Shown here: piece after piece, positions 31,997 through 39,669 of the stretch | Layout of the letters: every line of letters begins with the position of its first letter | Position numbering within the stretch: the first letter of the stretch is position 1 | NCBI GenBank assembly: GCA_963840725.1 | Contig: CAWIZY010000020.1 | Coordinates: 1 to 39,669 of the forward strand | Length of the DNA: 39,669 nucleotides | Direction: 5' to 3' | Source: CAVWDU01 sp963840725 | GTDB lineage: Bacteria > Pseudomonadota > Gammaproteobacteria > Pseudomonadales > Halieaceae | Notes under the pieces: generated by a model | Told to the model about the DNA's origin: nothing | Seen by the model: only the letters and a program-made list of their open reading frames with translations | The model's database searches: none | Program-made: the position numbers and the translations under genes

Positions 31997-33247
31997 TCAG
32001 CCGCTCCGGCCCTCGGGCGGCTCTTCATACGCGGGAACCGGGCTCTCAGCGTCAGTCATCGCATCACGCATGACCTCGTTGAGTTGCATGTACAAGTCGC
32101 GGTAGCTATGGACCGAGCGTTCACCCTCGGTGGTGTCTTGCCAGGCGGCGTAGAGTTTGCGGTGACCTTCGCGTTCGACGGCCTCAAAGGTATCGCGTAA
32201 TTGCAGCGCCCTGGCGTTACTGAAGCCGCTGCTGCGCAGCGCTTCAGTGCCCAGCTCAAGTGCCGAGTGGTGGGTTTCCTGGAGCACATGGTCTGCCCCC
32301 GCATCACGCAGCTGGTAGTGATGGCCACGGTCAAAGGCGCGGGCGAGAACCCGCAACTGCGGACAGCGTCGTTTGAGCTCCCGCACCAGTAAGACAGCCT
32401 GCCCGGGTTCGTCGATGGCAACGATAAACAACGCTGCCTGTTCCACCCCGGCTGCCTCCAGCAAACTGCCACGGGTCGCATCGCCGTAGTAACTGCGAAA
32501 ACCCACCTTACGCATATTTTCGATTTGCCCGGGGTCGCGGTCCAGCACCACGGTGGAAATGCCGTTGGCGGCCACAAAACGAAATAGCGGAAGGCTGAGA
32601 AAGTGACCGATCAGCACTACCTACGCTATCGCTGCGAGCAGCACCAGCGCATAGGCCCAGCCTGCAAGCCCCGCGACCAGACTGGCTGAGCTGTGACCAC
32701 TGCCATGATCGATGCCGGTCACAGTCTCAGGGTGGGCGAGCGCGAGTAAGGGAATCAATGCCAGCATCGGTATCACTGCGATGTCCTGAAACAGCAGTAC
32801 CGAAAACGCCGACTGGCCACCGGGAGTGCCCGCCAGACCGCGCTCATTGAATGTCTGCAGAACAATGGCGGTGGATGAGAGCGACAGAATCATGCCAACA
32901 GCCAGGGCCAATCGCCACTCCAGGCCAAAGGCAAACCCTGCAGCGGTGAACAGCGCCATAGTGAGCAGCACCTGCAAACCGCCCAATCCAAGCAAGCGCC
33001 CGCGCATGTTCCACAACAACCGTGGTTCCAGCTCCAGACCCACCAGGAACAGCATCATCACCACGCCGAATTCGGCAAAGTGCTGCAGCGTCTGGGTTTC
33101 ATAACCTACCAGCCCCAGGGCTGGCCCGATCACGACACCCGCGATCAGGTATCCCAGCACCGATCCAAGACCCCAGCGTTTGGCGAGGGTGACCGCTATC
33201 ACGGCAGCCGTCAGATAAATGAAGGCGTCGAGCAGGTAAGAGTCCAT
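31997..33247 (-). pseudogene. KefB/KefC-type cation:proton antiporter, broken gene
   Basis: The 5' part (33247 to 32624) encodes ~208 residues with the first six helices of a CPA2 antiporter: LAKRWGLGSVLGYLIAGVVI, FGVVMMLFLVGLELEPRLLW and SLSSTAIVLQT. It ends at TAG (32621-32623). The frame continues unshifted with VVLIGHFLSLPLFRFVAA and then directly NGISTVVLDRDPGQIENM and GFRSYYGDATRGSLLEAAG, the TrkA_N domain. About 200 residues between helix 7 and the Rossmann domain, including the G-x-G-R-x-G motif, are absent, as if deleted in frame between two similar RFVA segments. A normal protein has ~570-650 residues; here the parts sum to ~415. The product should not transport. Confidence 0.85.
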
Positions 33248-33271
33248 TACTTGATTCCTCGGCGGGCTATT

Positions 33272-34555
33272 TCAGTCGCTGGCCTTTTTCCTTCCCATCA
33301 ACTTGCGGGCGATGGCATGCCAGATTATCGGACCGTGTACCTCATTGGACTCGCCTTCGGCCTCGGGGTGCGATGACTGTTTCACCACGACCATCTCCGC
33401 GGCCGGATCGAGGTAGATAAACTGGCCGTGAACGCCGATGGCACTAACGGCCTTGTGGCTGTTGTTAAAGGTCCACCACTGGTCGTGGTAGGCAAACCCG
33501 ACATCCCTATACCAGGGATCGCGGTGATAGACCGCAAAGGTGTCCGGGTTGCCGGGCTGTAAAATACGCGCGGTGACAGCTTTGCTAAGCACCTGCTGAC
33601 CATTGTACTTGCCGCCCTGCAGGATCATCTGACCGAACCGGGCTGCGTCACGAGCGGTGATATTCAAGCCGCCCCCCGCCATTTCACGACCACTGTCGTC
33701 CAGCCAGAAATAACCATCGCGCTCCACACCGAGCTTCCGCCAGAGGCGTTTCTCCGTAAGAGCGGCCAGCGATTGACCACTGACACGACTTGCCAGCCAG
33801 CCCAGCACATCGGTATTGGGCGTCACATAGTGAAACGCCTTGCCGTGGGGAAGTGCGGACTTCTTAAGGCTGGGCAAGTAGTCGTAAATCGACTGCGGAC
33901 CGCTGTAAGCCGCCGGCGGACTCCCGATATTAAAAACCAGGCCATAGCGCCCGATGTCCGACCGGGGGTCGGCGTAGTCCTCACTGAATTCAATACTGGT
34001 GGTCATATCCAGCACTTGCTGAACGGTGGCATCACCGAAGGCGCTGTTTGCAAGTTCCGGTAAATACGACTGTATCTGACGCCCGGGTTCAATCTTACCT
34101 TCCTCAATCAGCGTCAGCACCAGCGCACCGATAAATGACTTGGTGGCTGAGAACATCTGGTGCTGGCTATGAGCCTGCATGCCGTTGAAGTAGCGCTCGT
34201 AGACTATCGAGCCCCGATGCAGCACGATAAATGCATCGGTGGCCGAGGCTTCCAGCCAGGCATCCAGGGTCAGCGGCTGCTTACCGCCCACATCGAAACT
34301 CAAGCCTTCCAGATCGAGCGCAGCGACCTTCAACGGGGCCGAGGCCGCATCCCCGCGATAGACCTCTCGGGAGGGCTGCAGTTCTCGCAGGTGCTGAAAA
34401 GCCCAGCGGTTGTAGGGTGGCTGCATAAAGTTATCGCGGGTCACCCGCGCCTCTACCGGCGGCGGAAAACCGCGCATCAGTTCGCTGGCAAAGCTGTTCA
34501 GGCTTTGAGCACACAGAGCCAGAAACACTACTGACAACGTTAACCCTGGTCGCAT
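33272..34555 (-). CDS. Serine hydrolase, NylB-like (beta-lactamase fold), exported
   Basis: It has 427 residues from ATG 34555, which follows GGAG; an ATG 12 bases upstream is possible. A signal peptide (MRPGLTLSVVFLALCAQSLNS) precedes the catalytic domain. S-x-x-K is FSATKSFIGALV, the tyrosine motif is YVTPNTDVLGW (Y-x-N type), GGGLNITARDAARFGQMIL is typical, and the last motif is GVHGQFIYLDP (HxG type). This order is that of 6-aminohexanoate-dimer hydrolase (NylB) and related esterases. It should cleave an amide or ester in the periplasm. The substrate is unknown. Confidence 0.88.
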   Translation of the reverse strand: MRPGLTLSVVFLALCAQSLNSFASELMRGFPPPVEARVTRDNFMQPPYNRWAFQHLRELQPSREVYRGDAASAPLKVAALDLEGLSFDVGGKQPLTLDAWLEASATDAFIVLHRGSIVYERYFNGMQAHSQHQMFSATKSFIGALVLTLIEEGKIEPGRQIQSYLPELANSAFGDATVQQVLDMTTSIEFSEDYADPRSDIGRYGLVFNIGSPPAAYSGPQSIYDYLPSLKKSALPHGKAFHYVTPNTDVLGWLASRVSGQSLAALTEKRLWRKLGVERDGYFWLDDSGREMAGGGLNITARDAARFGQMILQGGKYNGQQVLSKAVTARILQPGNPDTFAVYHRDPWYRDVGFAYHDQWWTFNNSHKAVSAIGVHGQFIYLDPAAEMVVVKQSSHPEAEGESNEVHGPIIWHAIARKLMGRKKASD

Positions 34556-34664
34556 CGCTTTCTCCATTAAGTTGCTTCCCTATCCCCGCCTGCGGCAGCA
34601 AGTAGGGCGTTACCCTGCTCCCACCTCACAGGGCGCGTTATTAGACAATCTCCGCAGTACGCTC

Positions 34665-36332
34665 TCAAGCTAACAACAGAATCAGGGGGCCGGCGACCAT
34701 CAGCAAGACGTTCCCGAATGCGTAGGTGCCCGCATAACCGATTGCCGGCACCGAACTCTGAGACTCTCGGGTGACCACGCTCAATGCCGCACCGCTGGTC
34801 ATGGCGCCAGTCAGCGCGCCCATCAGTATGGCGGGATTCAGTTTCAGCACCTGCCTTCCAAACACGTAGGCTACCGCCATCGGCACCGTGGTCACCAGCA
34901 CCCCGGCAACAATCAACAGTGGTCCGGATTGCTGCAGGGTCGGGATGATGCTGCCACCGGCGCGCAGTCCCACGCCGGCCATAAAAATGAGCAGGCCAAA
35001 CTCCATCAGTAACCAGCGCGCCGCTTCCGGAAGGCGCCCAAAGGTGGGTTTGATACTGTGCACATAGCCAACCAGCAATCCCGCTGCCAGCAAACCACCC
35101 GCCGTGCCCAGACCGAGAGCAATACCGCTCACCGTCAGTGCCACCATACCCAGCAATACACCACCGGCTATGCCAAACGCGAAGGCAACCATATCGGTTT
35201 CCGAGATATCGCGTTCAACTTCTCCGGCGTACTCTCCGAAGAGGTCGATATTACCGGCGGGGCCGGTAACGGTGAGAATATCGCCTTTATCCAACCGAAT
35301 GTCCTCGTGATGCGGAACCCGCACCCCCACTTTATCGACGTGCTGCACCAGCAGCCCAAAGTTCTGCGGAATACGCAGTTCGCCAAGACTGTGGCCGAAC
35401 ACAGTCTTGTTGGTCACGACAATCTGGGCGTTGTCCCGGTTGGCCTGGATGTCCCAGTCCGGTGCAATCTCCGGCCCAACGTCCACGATACCCCCGGTAA
35501 AAAGCTCCCGGGGACCGACCAGCTCTATGCGATCGCCCAGCTGCAAACGCGATTCGGGCCTCATCGCCAGTGATTCCTCCTCTCGCAGCACTTTCACCAC
35601 CGGCACACGCTGGCAATAGCGCTCACGCAATTCAGCCAGTGTCAGCTTGGTGAAGGCCTCGTTCTCTACCCGGTAGCAGCGGGTCGTCACATTCAGGGGC
35701 TTGAGATGCTGCCGGCCCAGGTTTTCCTGGGCTCGAGCCTCTTCTACGATGTCGAGACCGAGCAGCTTTGGCATGTACTTAATGAGGGTAATCAGGCCTG
35801 TGAGCCCAAAAATGTAGGTGATCGCGTAGGCTGAGGCGATGTTGTTGATGACGCTATCGGGGCTGAGATCGGTGGCCAACCTGACGGTGCCCTCACGCAC
35901 GGCGTCTTGCGCCGCAGCGAGGGTCGGGGAACTGGTAAGACCACCGGCCAACAGGCCAGCAGACATGCCGGGCGCCAGATCGAGCAGTCTCGCAGCCGCC
36001 ACCGCAACCGCGACAGCGGAGAGTGTGACCACCACTGAGAGGGCGAAATAACGCAAACCATCCTCTTTGATGGCGCTAAAAAACCGCGGGCCGGCCTGGT
36101 ATCCCACTGAGAAGATAAACAGGGCAAAGCCCACCGCTTGAGCCCCGGGCGCGATGCGCAGCCCGTAGTAGCCAAAAAACAGCCCCGCAAATAAAACCCC
36201 GGCCACGGCTCCCAGGGAAAATCCGCCGAAACTGATATTGCCGATAAGGTAACCAATCCCGATCAGCGTAAACAGGAGCAGTACCGGGTCATGCTCCAGC
36301 AAAGCGAGCCCCTGGGCCAGAAATTCATTCAT
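34665..36332 (-). CDS. Aspartate:alanine exchanger family transporter (AspT/YidE-like)
   Basis: It has about 555 residues from ATG 36332; the open frame upstream (to 36521) is not protein-like. Two membrane halves flank a soluble middle. The first half opens LLLFTLIGIGYLIGN and has AGLLAGGLTSSPTLAAAQDA; the second has LMEFGLLIFMAGVGLRAG, GALTGAMTSGAALSVV and GYAGTYAFGNVLL. The middle (~210-380) holds two RCK_C-like domains, VLREEESLAMRPESRLQLGD and VRVPHHEDIRLDKGDILTV. AspT exchanges aspartate for alanine; relatives may move other carboxylates. It is divergent from a class III aminotransferase, so the two could serve amino acid or amine exchange. Confidence 0.88.
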   Translation of the reverse strand: MNEFLAQGLALLEHDPVLLLFTLIGIGYLIGNISFGGFSLGAVAGVLFAGLFFGYYGLRIAPGAQAVGFALFIFSVGYQAGPRFFSAIKEDGLRYFALSVVVTLSAVAVAVAAARLLDLAPGMSAGLLAGGLTSSPTLAAAQDAVREGTVRLATDLSPDSVINNIASAYAITYIFGLTGLITLIKYMPKLLGLDIVEEARAQENLGRQHLKPLNVTTRCYRVENEAFTKLTLAELRERYCQRVPVVKVLREEESLAMRPESRLQLGDRIELVGPRELFTGGIVDVGPEIAPDWDIQANRDNAQIVVTNKTVFGHSLGELRIPQNFGLLVQHVDKVGVRVPHHEDIRLDKGDILTVTGPAGNIDLFGEYAGEVERDISETDMVAFAFGIAGGVLLGMVALTVSGIALGLGTAGGLLAAGLLVGYVHSIKPTFGRLPEAARWLLMEFGLLIFMAGVGLRAGGSIIPTLQQSGPLLIVAGVLVTTVPMAVAYVFGRQVLKLNPAILMGALTGAMTSGAALSVVTRESQSSVPAIGYAGTYAFGNVLLMVAGPLILLLA

Positions 36333-36568
36333 GATTGTCACAACGCCCAAACGGGCTCCATGTAAACGGTGGCAGTTAGTGTAACCTCGGGACCTGAAGT
36401 TTGCATCGTCGATCCCCTCCGGCAGGCAAAAGATAGTGTCCACACGGGGACGCTCTTCCATCAGGTCGGAGCGAGAAGAACCGGAACCAAAAGATAATGT
36501 TGCAGTGACAAAAACAAACAATCACACTGCGCGCTGCGATACCATCGGGATTTAATCAGGAGTGCATC

Positions 36569-37882
36569 ATGTCTGCGGTGATCTACCCGACAACCAACTT
36601 CAAGGCTACCGAACAGCTGTTATTCGACCGCGGTGAGGGGGTCTACGTCTATGACAGCGATGGCAAGCAATACCTGGAGGGCCTGGCAGGCCTCTGGTGC
36701 ACAGGGCTGGGCTACGGCAATAAAGAGTTGATCGACACAATCAGCGAGCAGTTATCACGGCTGTCCTTCAGCCATATGTTCGGTGGCAAAACTCACCAAC
36801 CGGGTATCGATCTGGCCGACAAGTTGGCGGCTATGGCGCCGGTGCCCGATGCCAAGGTCCTGTTCGGCAATTCGGGATCTGACGCCAATGACTCTCACAT
36901 CAAGTTGCTGCGTTACTACTTTAATGCCATTGGCAAGCCCGAAAAACGCAAGATTATTACCCGTGAGCGCGCCTACCACGGGGTTACCGTTGCCTCCGGG
37001 TCACTGACCAGTCTGCCGGCCAACCTGGCACATTTTGATGCGCCACTGGAAGCGCTGGGCATACTGCGCACCGATCACCCGAACTACTACCGCGGTTCAG
37101 AACCGGGCGAAACCGAAGCCCAGTTCGTTGATCGCATAACAGCCAACCTGGAGTCATTGATCCTTCGCGAAGGCCCCGACACCATCGCCAGCTTCATTGC
37201 CGAGCCTATAACCGGTGCCAGTGGTGTCTTGGTCCCGCCGGCAGGTTACTACGAGAAGGTACAGGCCATCCTGGAGAAGTACGACATCATGTTCTGGGCC
37301 GATGAGGTCATTACCGGCTTCGGTCGCACCGGCAAGCTGTTTGGCTGCGAAACGATGAACATCAAACAGCCGGCCCAAATGACCTTCGCCAAACAGCTGT
37401 CGTCTGCCTACTACCCGATCAGTGCCGCGCTGATAAACGGCGAGATGTATCAGGCGATGATTGAGCCCAGCGCCGAGGTTGGCGTTTTTGGCCACGGCTA
37501 CACCTACTCGGGTCACCCGGTGGGTTGCGCGGCCGCGCTGAAAACCCTGGAAATCTACGAGCGTGATGGACTCTACGCCAATGCGGCAGATACCGGCGCT
37601 TACCTGCAAACCCGCCTGCATGAATTTGCAGACCATGAATCAGTCGGGGAAGTTCGGGGGAGAGGCTTGATTGGCGCCCTGGAACTGGTGGAGGACAAGG
37701 TCAGCAAAACGCCAGCTGTCGATTTGGCCCGACGGGTGACCGCCGCCTGTCAGGACAATGGACTGATCGTTCGCAACGTGGCAGGCAATGCGCTTGCTGT
37801 CTGTCCACCGTTGATCATCACCCGCGCTCAAGTGGACGAATTGATCGACAAACTCAGCCGATCTATCGATCAGGTAACATAA
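36569..37882 (+). CDS. Class III PLP-dependent aminotransferase (omega-aminotransferase type)
   Basis: The 437-residue protein has LEGLAGLWCTGLGYGN at the start, FGNSGSDANDSHIKLLRYY (phosphate site), ITRERAYHGVTVASGS, DEVITGFGRTGKLFG (Asp245 for the pyridine nitrogen) and Lys275 in TFAKQLSSAYYPISA as PLP lysine. GHGYTYSGHPVGCAAAL and RGRGLIGALELV follow. This pattern is that of omega-amino acid:pyruvate and related amine transaminases. It acts in the cytoplasm on a terminal amine, using pyruvate or a similar acceptor. CAGGAG precedes the ATG. An M20 amidohydrolase follows on the other strand. Confidence 0.92.
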   Translation: MSAVIYPTTNFKATEQLLFDRGEGVYVYDSDGKQYLEGLAGLWCTGLGYGNKELIDTISEQLSRLSFSHMFGGKTHQPGIDLADKLAAMAPVPDAKVLFGNSGSDANDSHIKLLRYYFNAIGKPEKRKIITRERAYHGVTVASGSLTSLPANLAHFDAPLEALGILRTDHPNYYRGSEPGETEAQFVDRITANLESLILREGPDTIASFIAEPITGASGVLVPPAGYYEKVQAILEKYDIMFWADEVITGFGRTGKLFGCETMNIKQPAQMTFAKQLSSAYYPISAALINGEMYQAMIEPSAEVGVFGHGYTYSGHPVGCAAALKTLEIYERDGLYANAADTGAYLQTRLHEFADHESVGEVRGRGLIGALELVEDKVSKTPAVDLARRVTAACQDNGLIVRNVAGNALAVCPPLIITRAQVDELIDKLSRSIDQVT

Positions 37883-38024
37883 AACCGCGACGACTCCATA
37901 GCTGCCGGGCGCTGTCTGCAGTTCCAGACCTGAAATTCCAGACAGGGTCCGTGGGGCTTTAGCAAAAAGCTGCTGTTTGTTATCGGCTGCTGGGTACTGC
38001 TTTTCGCTTTCGAAGCAACGCCGC

Positions 38025-39455
38025 CTAATGGCGATAGTCCAGCGGTGGTTTACGATCGCCCAGCAGCGACCGGTAGCGATAATCAGGCCCACGAGCCCGC
38101 TCGAACTCAGTCCTGGCCTCGCTACGCAGTTGTGGGTTGCTGTACAACTCCACAGCCGCCAGGGTGAGTGTTTTGGCGGCGACCTGAACGCCCTTGAAGC
38201 CAATCGACATGCCACTGGCGGCGGAGGACTGCCAGCTGTGTGCAGATGTACCCGGCACCCAGGTTGCGGTGCGCACGCCCACTGTCGGGGTCGCGTAAGA
38301 CACATCGCCCACATCGGTAGAGCCAAAACCCAGAGAAATTTCATGGGGCTGGATGTCTCGCTCGCTGCCCAGCATCGCCGAGGGCTGATCAAAGCTGGCG
38401 TGAATTTGTCGGGCAAATGCTTGCTCTTCAGGGCTGTAGGTAATCCCACCGACCTGGCGCAGTTTGGCATCCATCATCTTAGCCAGCGGCTCATTCACCA
38501 GCAGCGGGTTGTTACCATGAATAACCTCCCACTCGACGTCCGTGCCGGTACCCATTGCGGCACCGCGTGCGGCTTGCTCTACACGCCCCCAGATAGCCTC
38601 AACGCCAGCCGGGTCAGGGTGACGGACATAGTAGAAGACTTCGGCGAAATCGGGCACTACGTTGGGTGCGATACCGCCCTGAGTGATGACATAGTGAATG
38701 CGCGTCTCCTGGGGCACATGCTCGCGCATAAGATTGACCATAGTGTTGAACGCCTCCACACCATCAAGCGCCGAACGCGCCCGCTCTGGAGCCCCCGCTG
38801 CATGGGCAGAGACACCGTGAAATCGAAATTTTGCCGAGCGATTGGCCAGCGTGGTGCGAGCCGCGGCTGAGTTTTCGTCATCCGCATGCCAGTGCAGGGC
38901 AAAGTCCACATCATCAAACAAGCCCTCGCGGACCATATAGACCTTGCCACTCCCGCCCTCTTCCGCCGGCGTGCCGTAGAGACGCACCCGGCCCGGCGTC
39001 CCGGTTTCGTCCAGCCATTTTCGAACCGCAATAGCGGCCTCCACCGAGCCGGCGCCAAACAGATTGTGTCCGCAGGCGTGGGCAGCGCTTTTCCCCGGTA
39101 TCGGGGCACGCTGTGCGACCGCATCCTGATTAATGCCGGGCAAGGCATCGAACTCTGCCAGTATGGCGATTACCGGCCCGGCCGTGCCAAATTCAGCCAG
39201 GAACGCCGTCGGCATGCCCGCCACACCGGACTCGACAGAAAAACCCTCGTCGGCGAGTGTTTGTTGCAGGAGTTGGCTGGATTTTTCTTCCTGATAACCC
39301 AACTCTGCCCACTCCCAGAGTTGCCGCGCGGTCGCTGCTGACACCTCAGCGCGCTGGTCGATGTAGTTGAAGACGGCATCTGCGTCGTCGGCCAGAACTG
39401 GTTGGACAAACGTAGAGGAAACTGCCAGGGCAGTCAGGGTGGCAAGACGTATCAT
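38025..39455 (-). CDS. M20-family amidohydrolase, exported
   Basis: The 476-residue precursor has a signal peptide (MIRLATLTALAVSSTFVQPVLA). M20D landmarks are ELGYQEEKSS, HACGHNLFGAGS (metal His), GTPAEEGGSGKVYM (Glu-Glu), DFALHWHADDE, then the dimerisation lid FRFHGVSAHAAGAPERARSALD and HYVITQGGIAPNVVP; GTSAHSWQSSAASG supplies the last His. The set matches the AbgB/IAA-amino-acid hydrolase group, which cleaves N-acyl amino acids or p-aminobenzoyl-glutamate. Export is less common in the family. It may release amino acids for the aminotransferase and AspT-like carrier nearby; this is inference. Confidence 0.9.
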   Translation of the reverse strand: MIRLATLTALAVSSTFVQPVLADDADAVFNYIDQRAEVSAATARQLWEWAELGYQEEKSSQLLQQTLADEGFSVESGVAGMPTAFLAEFGTAGPVIAILAEFDALPGINQDAVAQRAPIPGKSAAHACGHNLFGAGSVEAAIAVRKWLDETGTPGRVRLYGTPAEEGGSGKVYMVREGLFDDVDFALHWHADDENSAAARTTLANRSAKFRFHGVSAHAAGAPERARSALDGVEAFNTMVNLMREHVPQETRIHYVITQGGIAPNVVPDFAEVFYYVRHPDPAGVEAIWGRVEQAARGAAMGTGTDVEWEVIHGNNPLLVNEPLAKMMDAKLRQVGGITYSPEEQAFARQIHASFDQPSAMLGSERDIQPHEISLGFGSTDVGDVSYATPTVGVRTATWVPGTSAHSWQSSAASGMSIGFKGVQVAAKTLTLAAVELYSNPQLRSEARTEFERARGPDYRYRSLLGDRKPPLDYRH

Positions 39456-39639
39456 AGGGTTTCCGGGTAGTCAGGTTGTTGCCAGAGACAAGGCGAGCTT
39501 TCACAGTTATCACCAGCTTAATGCAAACTTTGCAGGCAAGCCAGACATTGTGCCACCAGCCCCACGGTTGACGCCTATAGACTCAGTACCTATATTCCAC
39601 TGGTCAGACCTATAGTCATAACAACAACCGGGACACAGT

Positions 39640-39669
39640 ATGAATATAGAAAAGGTGGTTTTTGCATTC
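39640..39669 (+). CDS. First 10 codons of a gene running off the right edge
   Basis: ATG 39640 opens MNIEKVVFAF, hydrophobic after a short charged start. This beginning resembles that of small membrane proteins of the DUF6394 type found in related bacteria, recalled from memory and not certain. The upstream CCGGGACACAGT includes a weak GGGA ribosome site. Confidence 0.35.
   Translation, partial: MNIEKVVFAF

Overview
The window looks like chromosome of a marine gammaproteobacterium, most likely from the Halieaceae/Cellvibrionales neighbourhood. This is inferred from gene content, not from a marker gene: a FabY-type ketoacyl synthase, a DUF3301 protein, a HupE/UreJ-like protein paired with a periplasmic PPIase, a degenerate RibBA, several acyl-CoA enzymes, a quinohaemoprotein dehydrogenase and tRNA-Val/tRNA-Asp. 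Gene density is high, on both strands, in short operons.

Region 1 (1-7770) is the accessory part. An AraC-type regulator enters from the left edge, and its last 395 bp (509-903) recur without any difference I could see at 7376-7770. The two copies bracket a 6,867-bp unit. It holds an IS110-family transposase remnant, a second IS110-family transposase broken by a frameshift, the C-terminal stub of a haem-c protein, an intact two-gene operon for periplasmic alcohol oxidation (dihaem cytochrome c, then PQQ- and haem-dependent dehydrogenase), and the tail of an HYR-domain surface protein. The layout resembles a circle integrated by single crossover into the 3' end of the regulator gene, or a segmental duplication.

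Region 2 (7771-11040) carries a sodium:solute symporter, an AT-rich intergenic stretch with GTTAC/GTAAC half-sites, a small exported protein, two tandem copies of a 119-bp structured repeat, and a tRNA-Val/tRNA-Asp operon followed by a perfect 20-bp hairpin.

Region 3 (11041-20414) is core-like: queD, a DnaA-box-containing gap between convergent genes, DUF3301, a YbfF-type esterase, a lipoprotein, the HupE/UreJ-like and PPIase pair, a dienoyl-CoA isomerase-like crotonase, a nitroreductase, a FkbM methyltransferase and a FabY-like synthase.

Region 4 (20415-31280) starts with a GlxA-type regulator divergent from fabY. It continues with a thiolase preceded by four 20-bp direct repeats, a RibBA-like protein, a second nitroreductase, gamma-glutamyltransferase, a serine hydrolase coupled to a DMT-type exporter, a thioesterase and an MBL-fold hydrolase. 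The theme is acyl-CoA, cofactor and small-molecule turnover.

Region 5 (31281-39669) holds a DsbA/HCCA-isomerase-like protein, a KefB-type antiporter gene destroyed by an amber codon and an internal deletion, a NylB-like serine hydrolase, an AspT-family transporter divergent from a class III aminotransferase, an M20 amidohydrolase, and the first codons of another gene at the right edge. No clear defence system, CRISPR array, prophage or large secondary-metabolite cluster is visible. The most unusual signals are the repeat-bracketed 6.9-kb unit, the 4 x 20-bp array, the duplicated structured repeat beside the tRNAs, and the DnaA-box gap.
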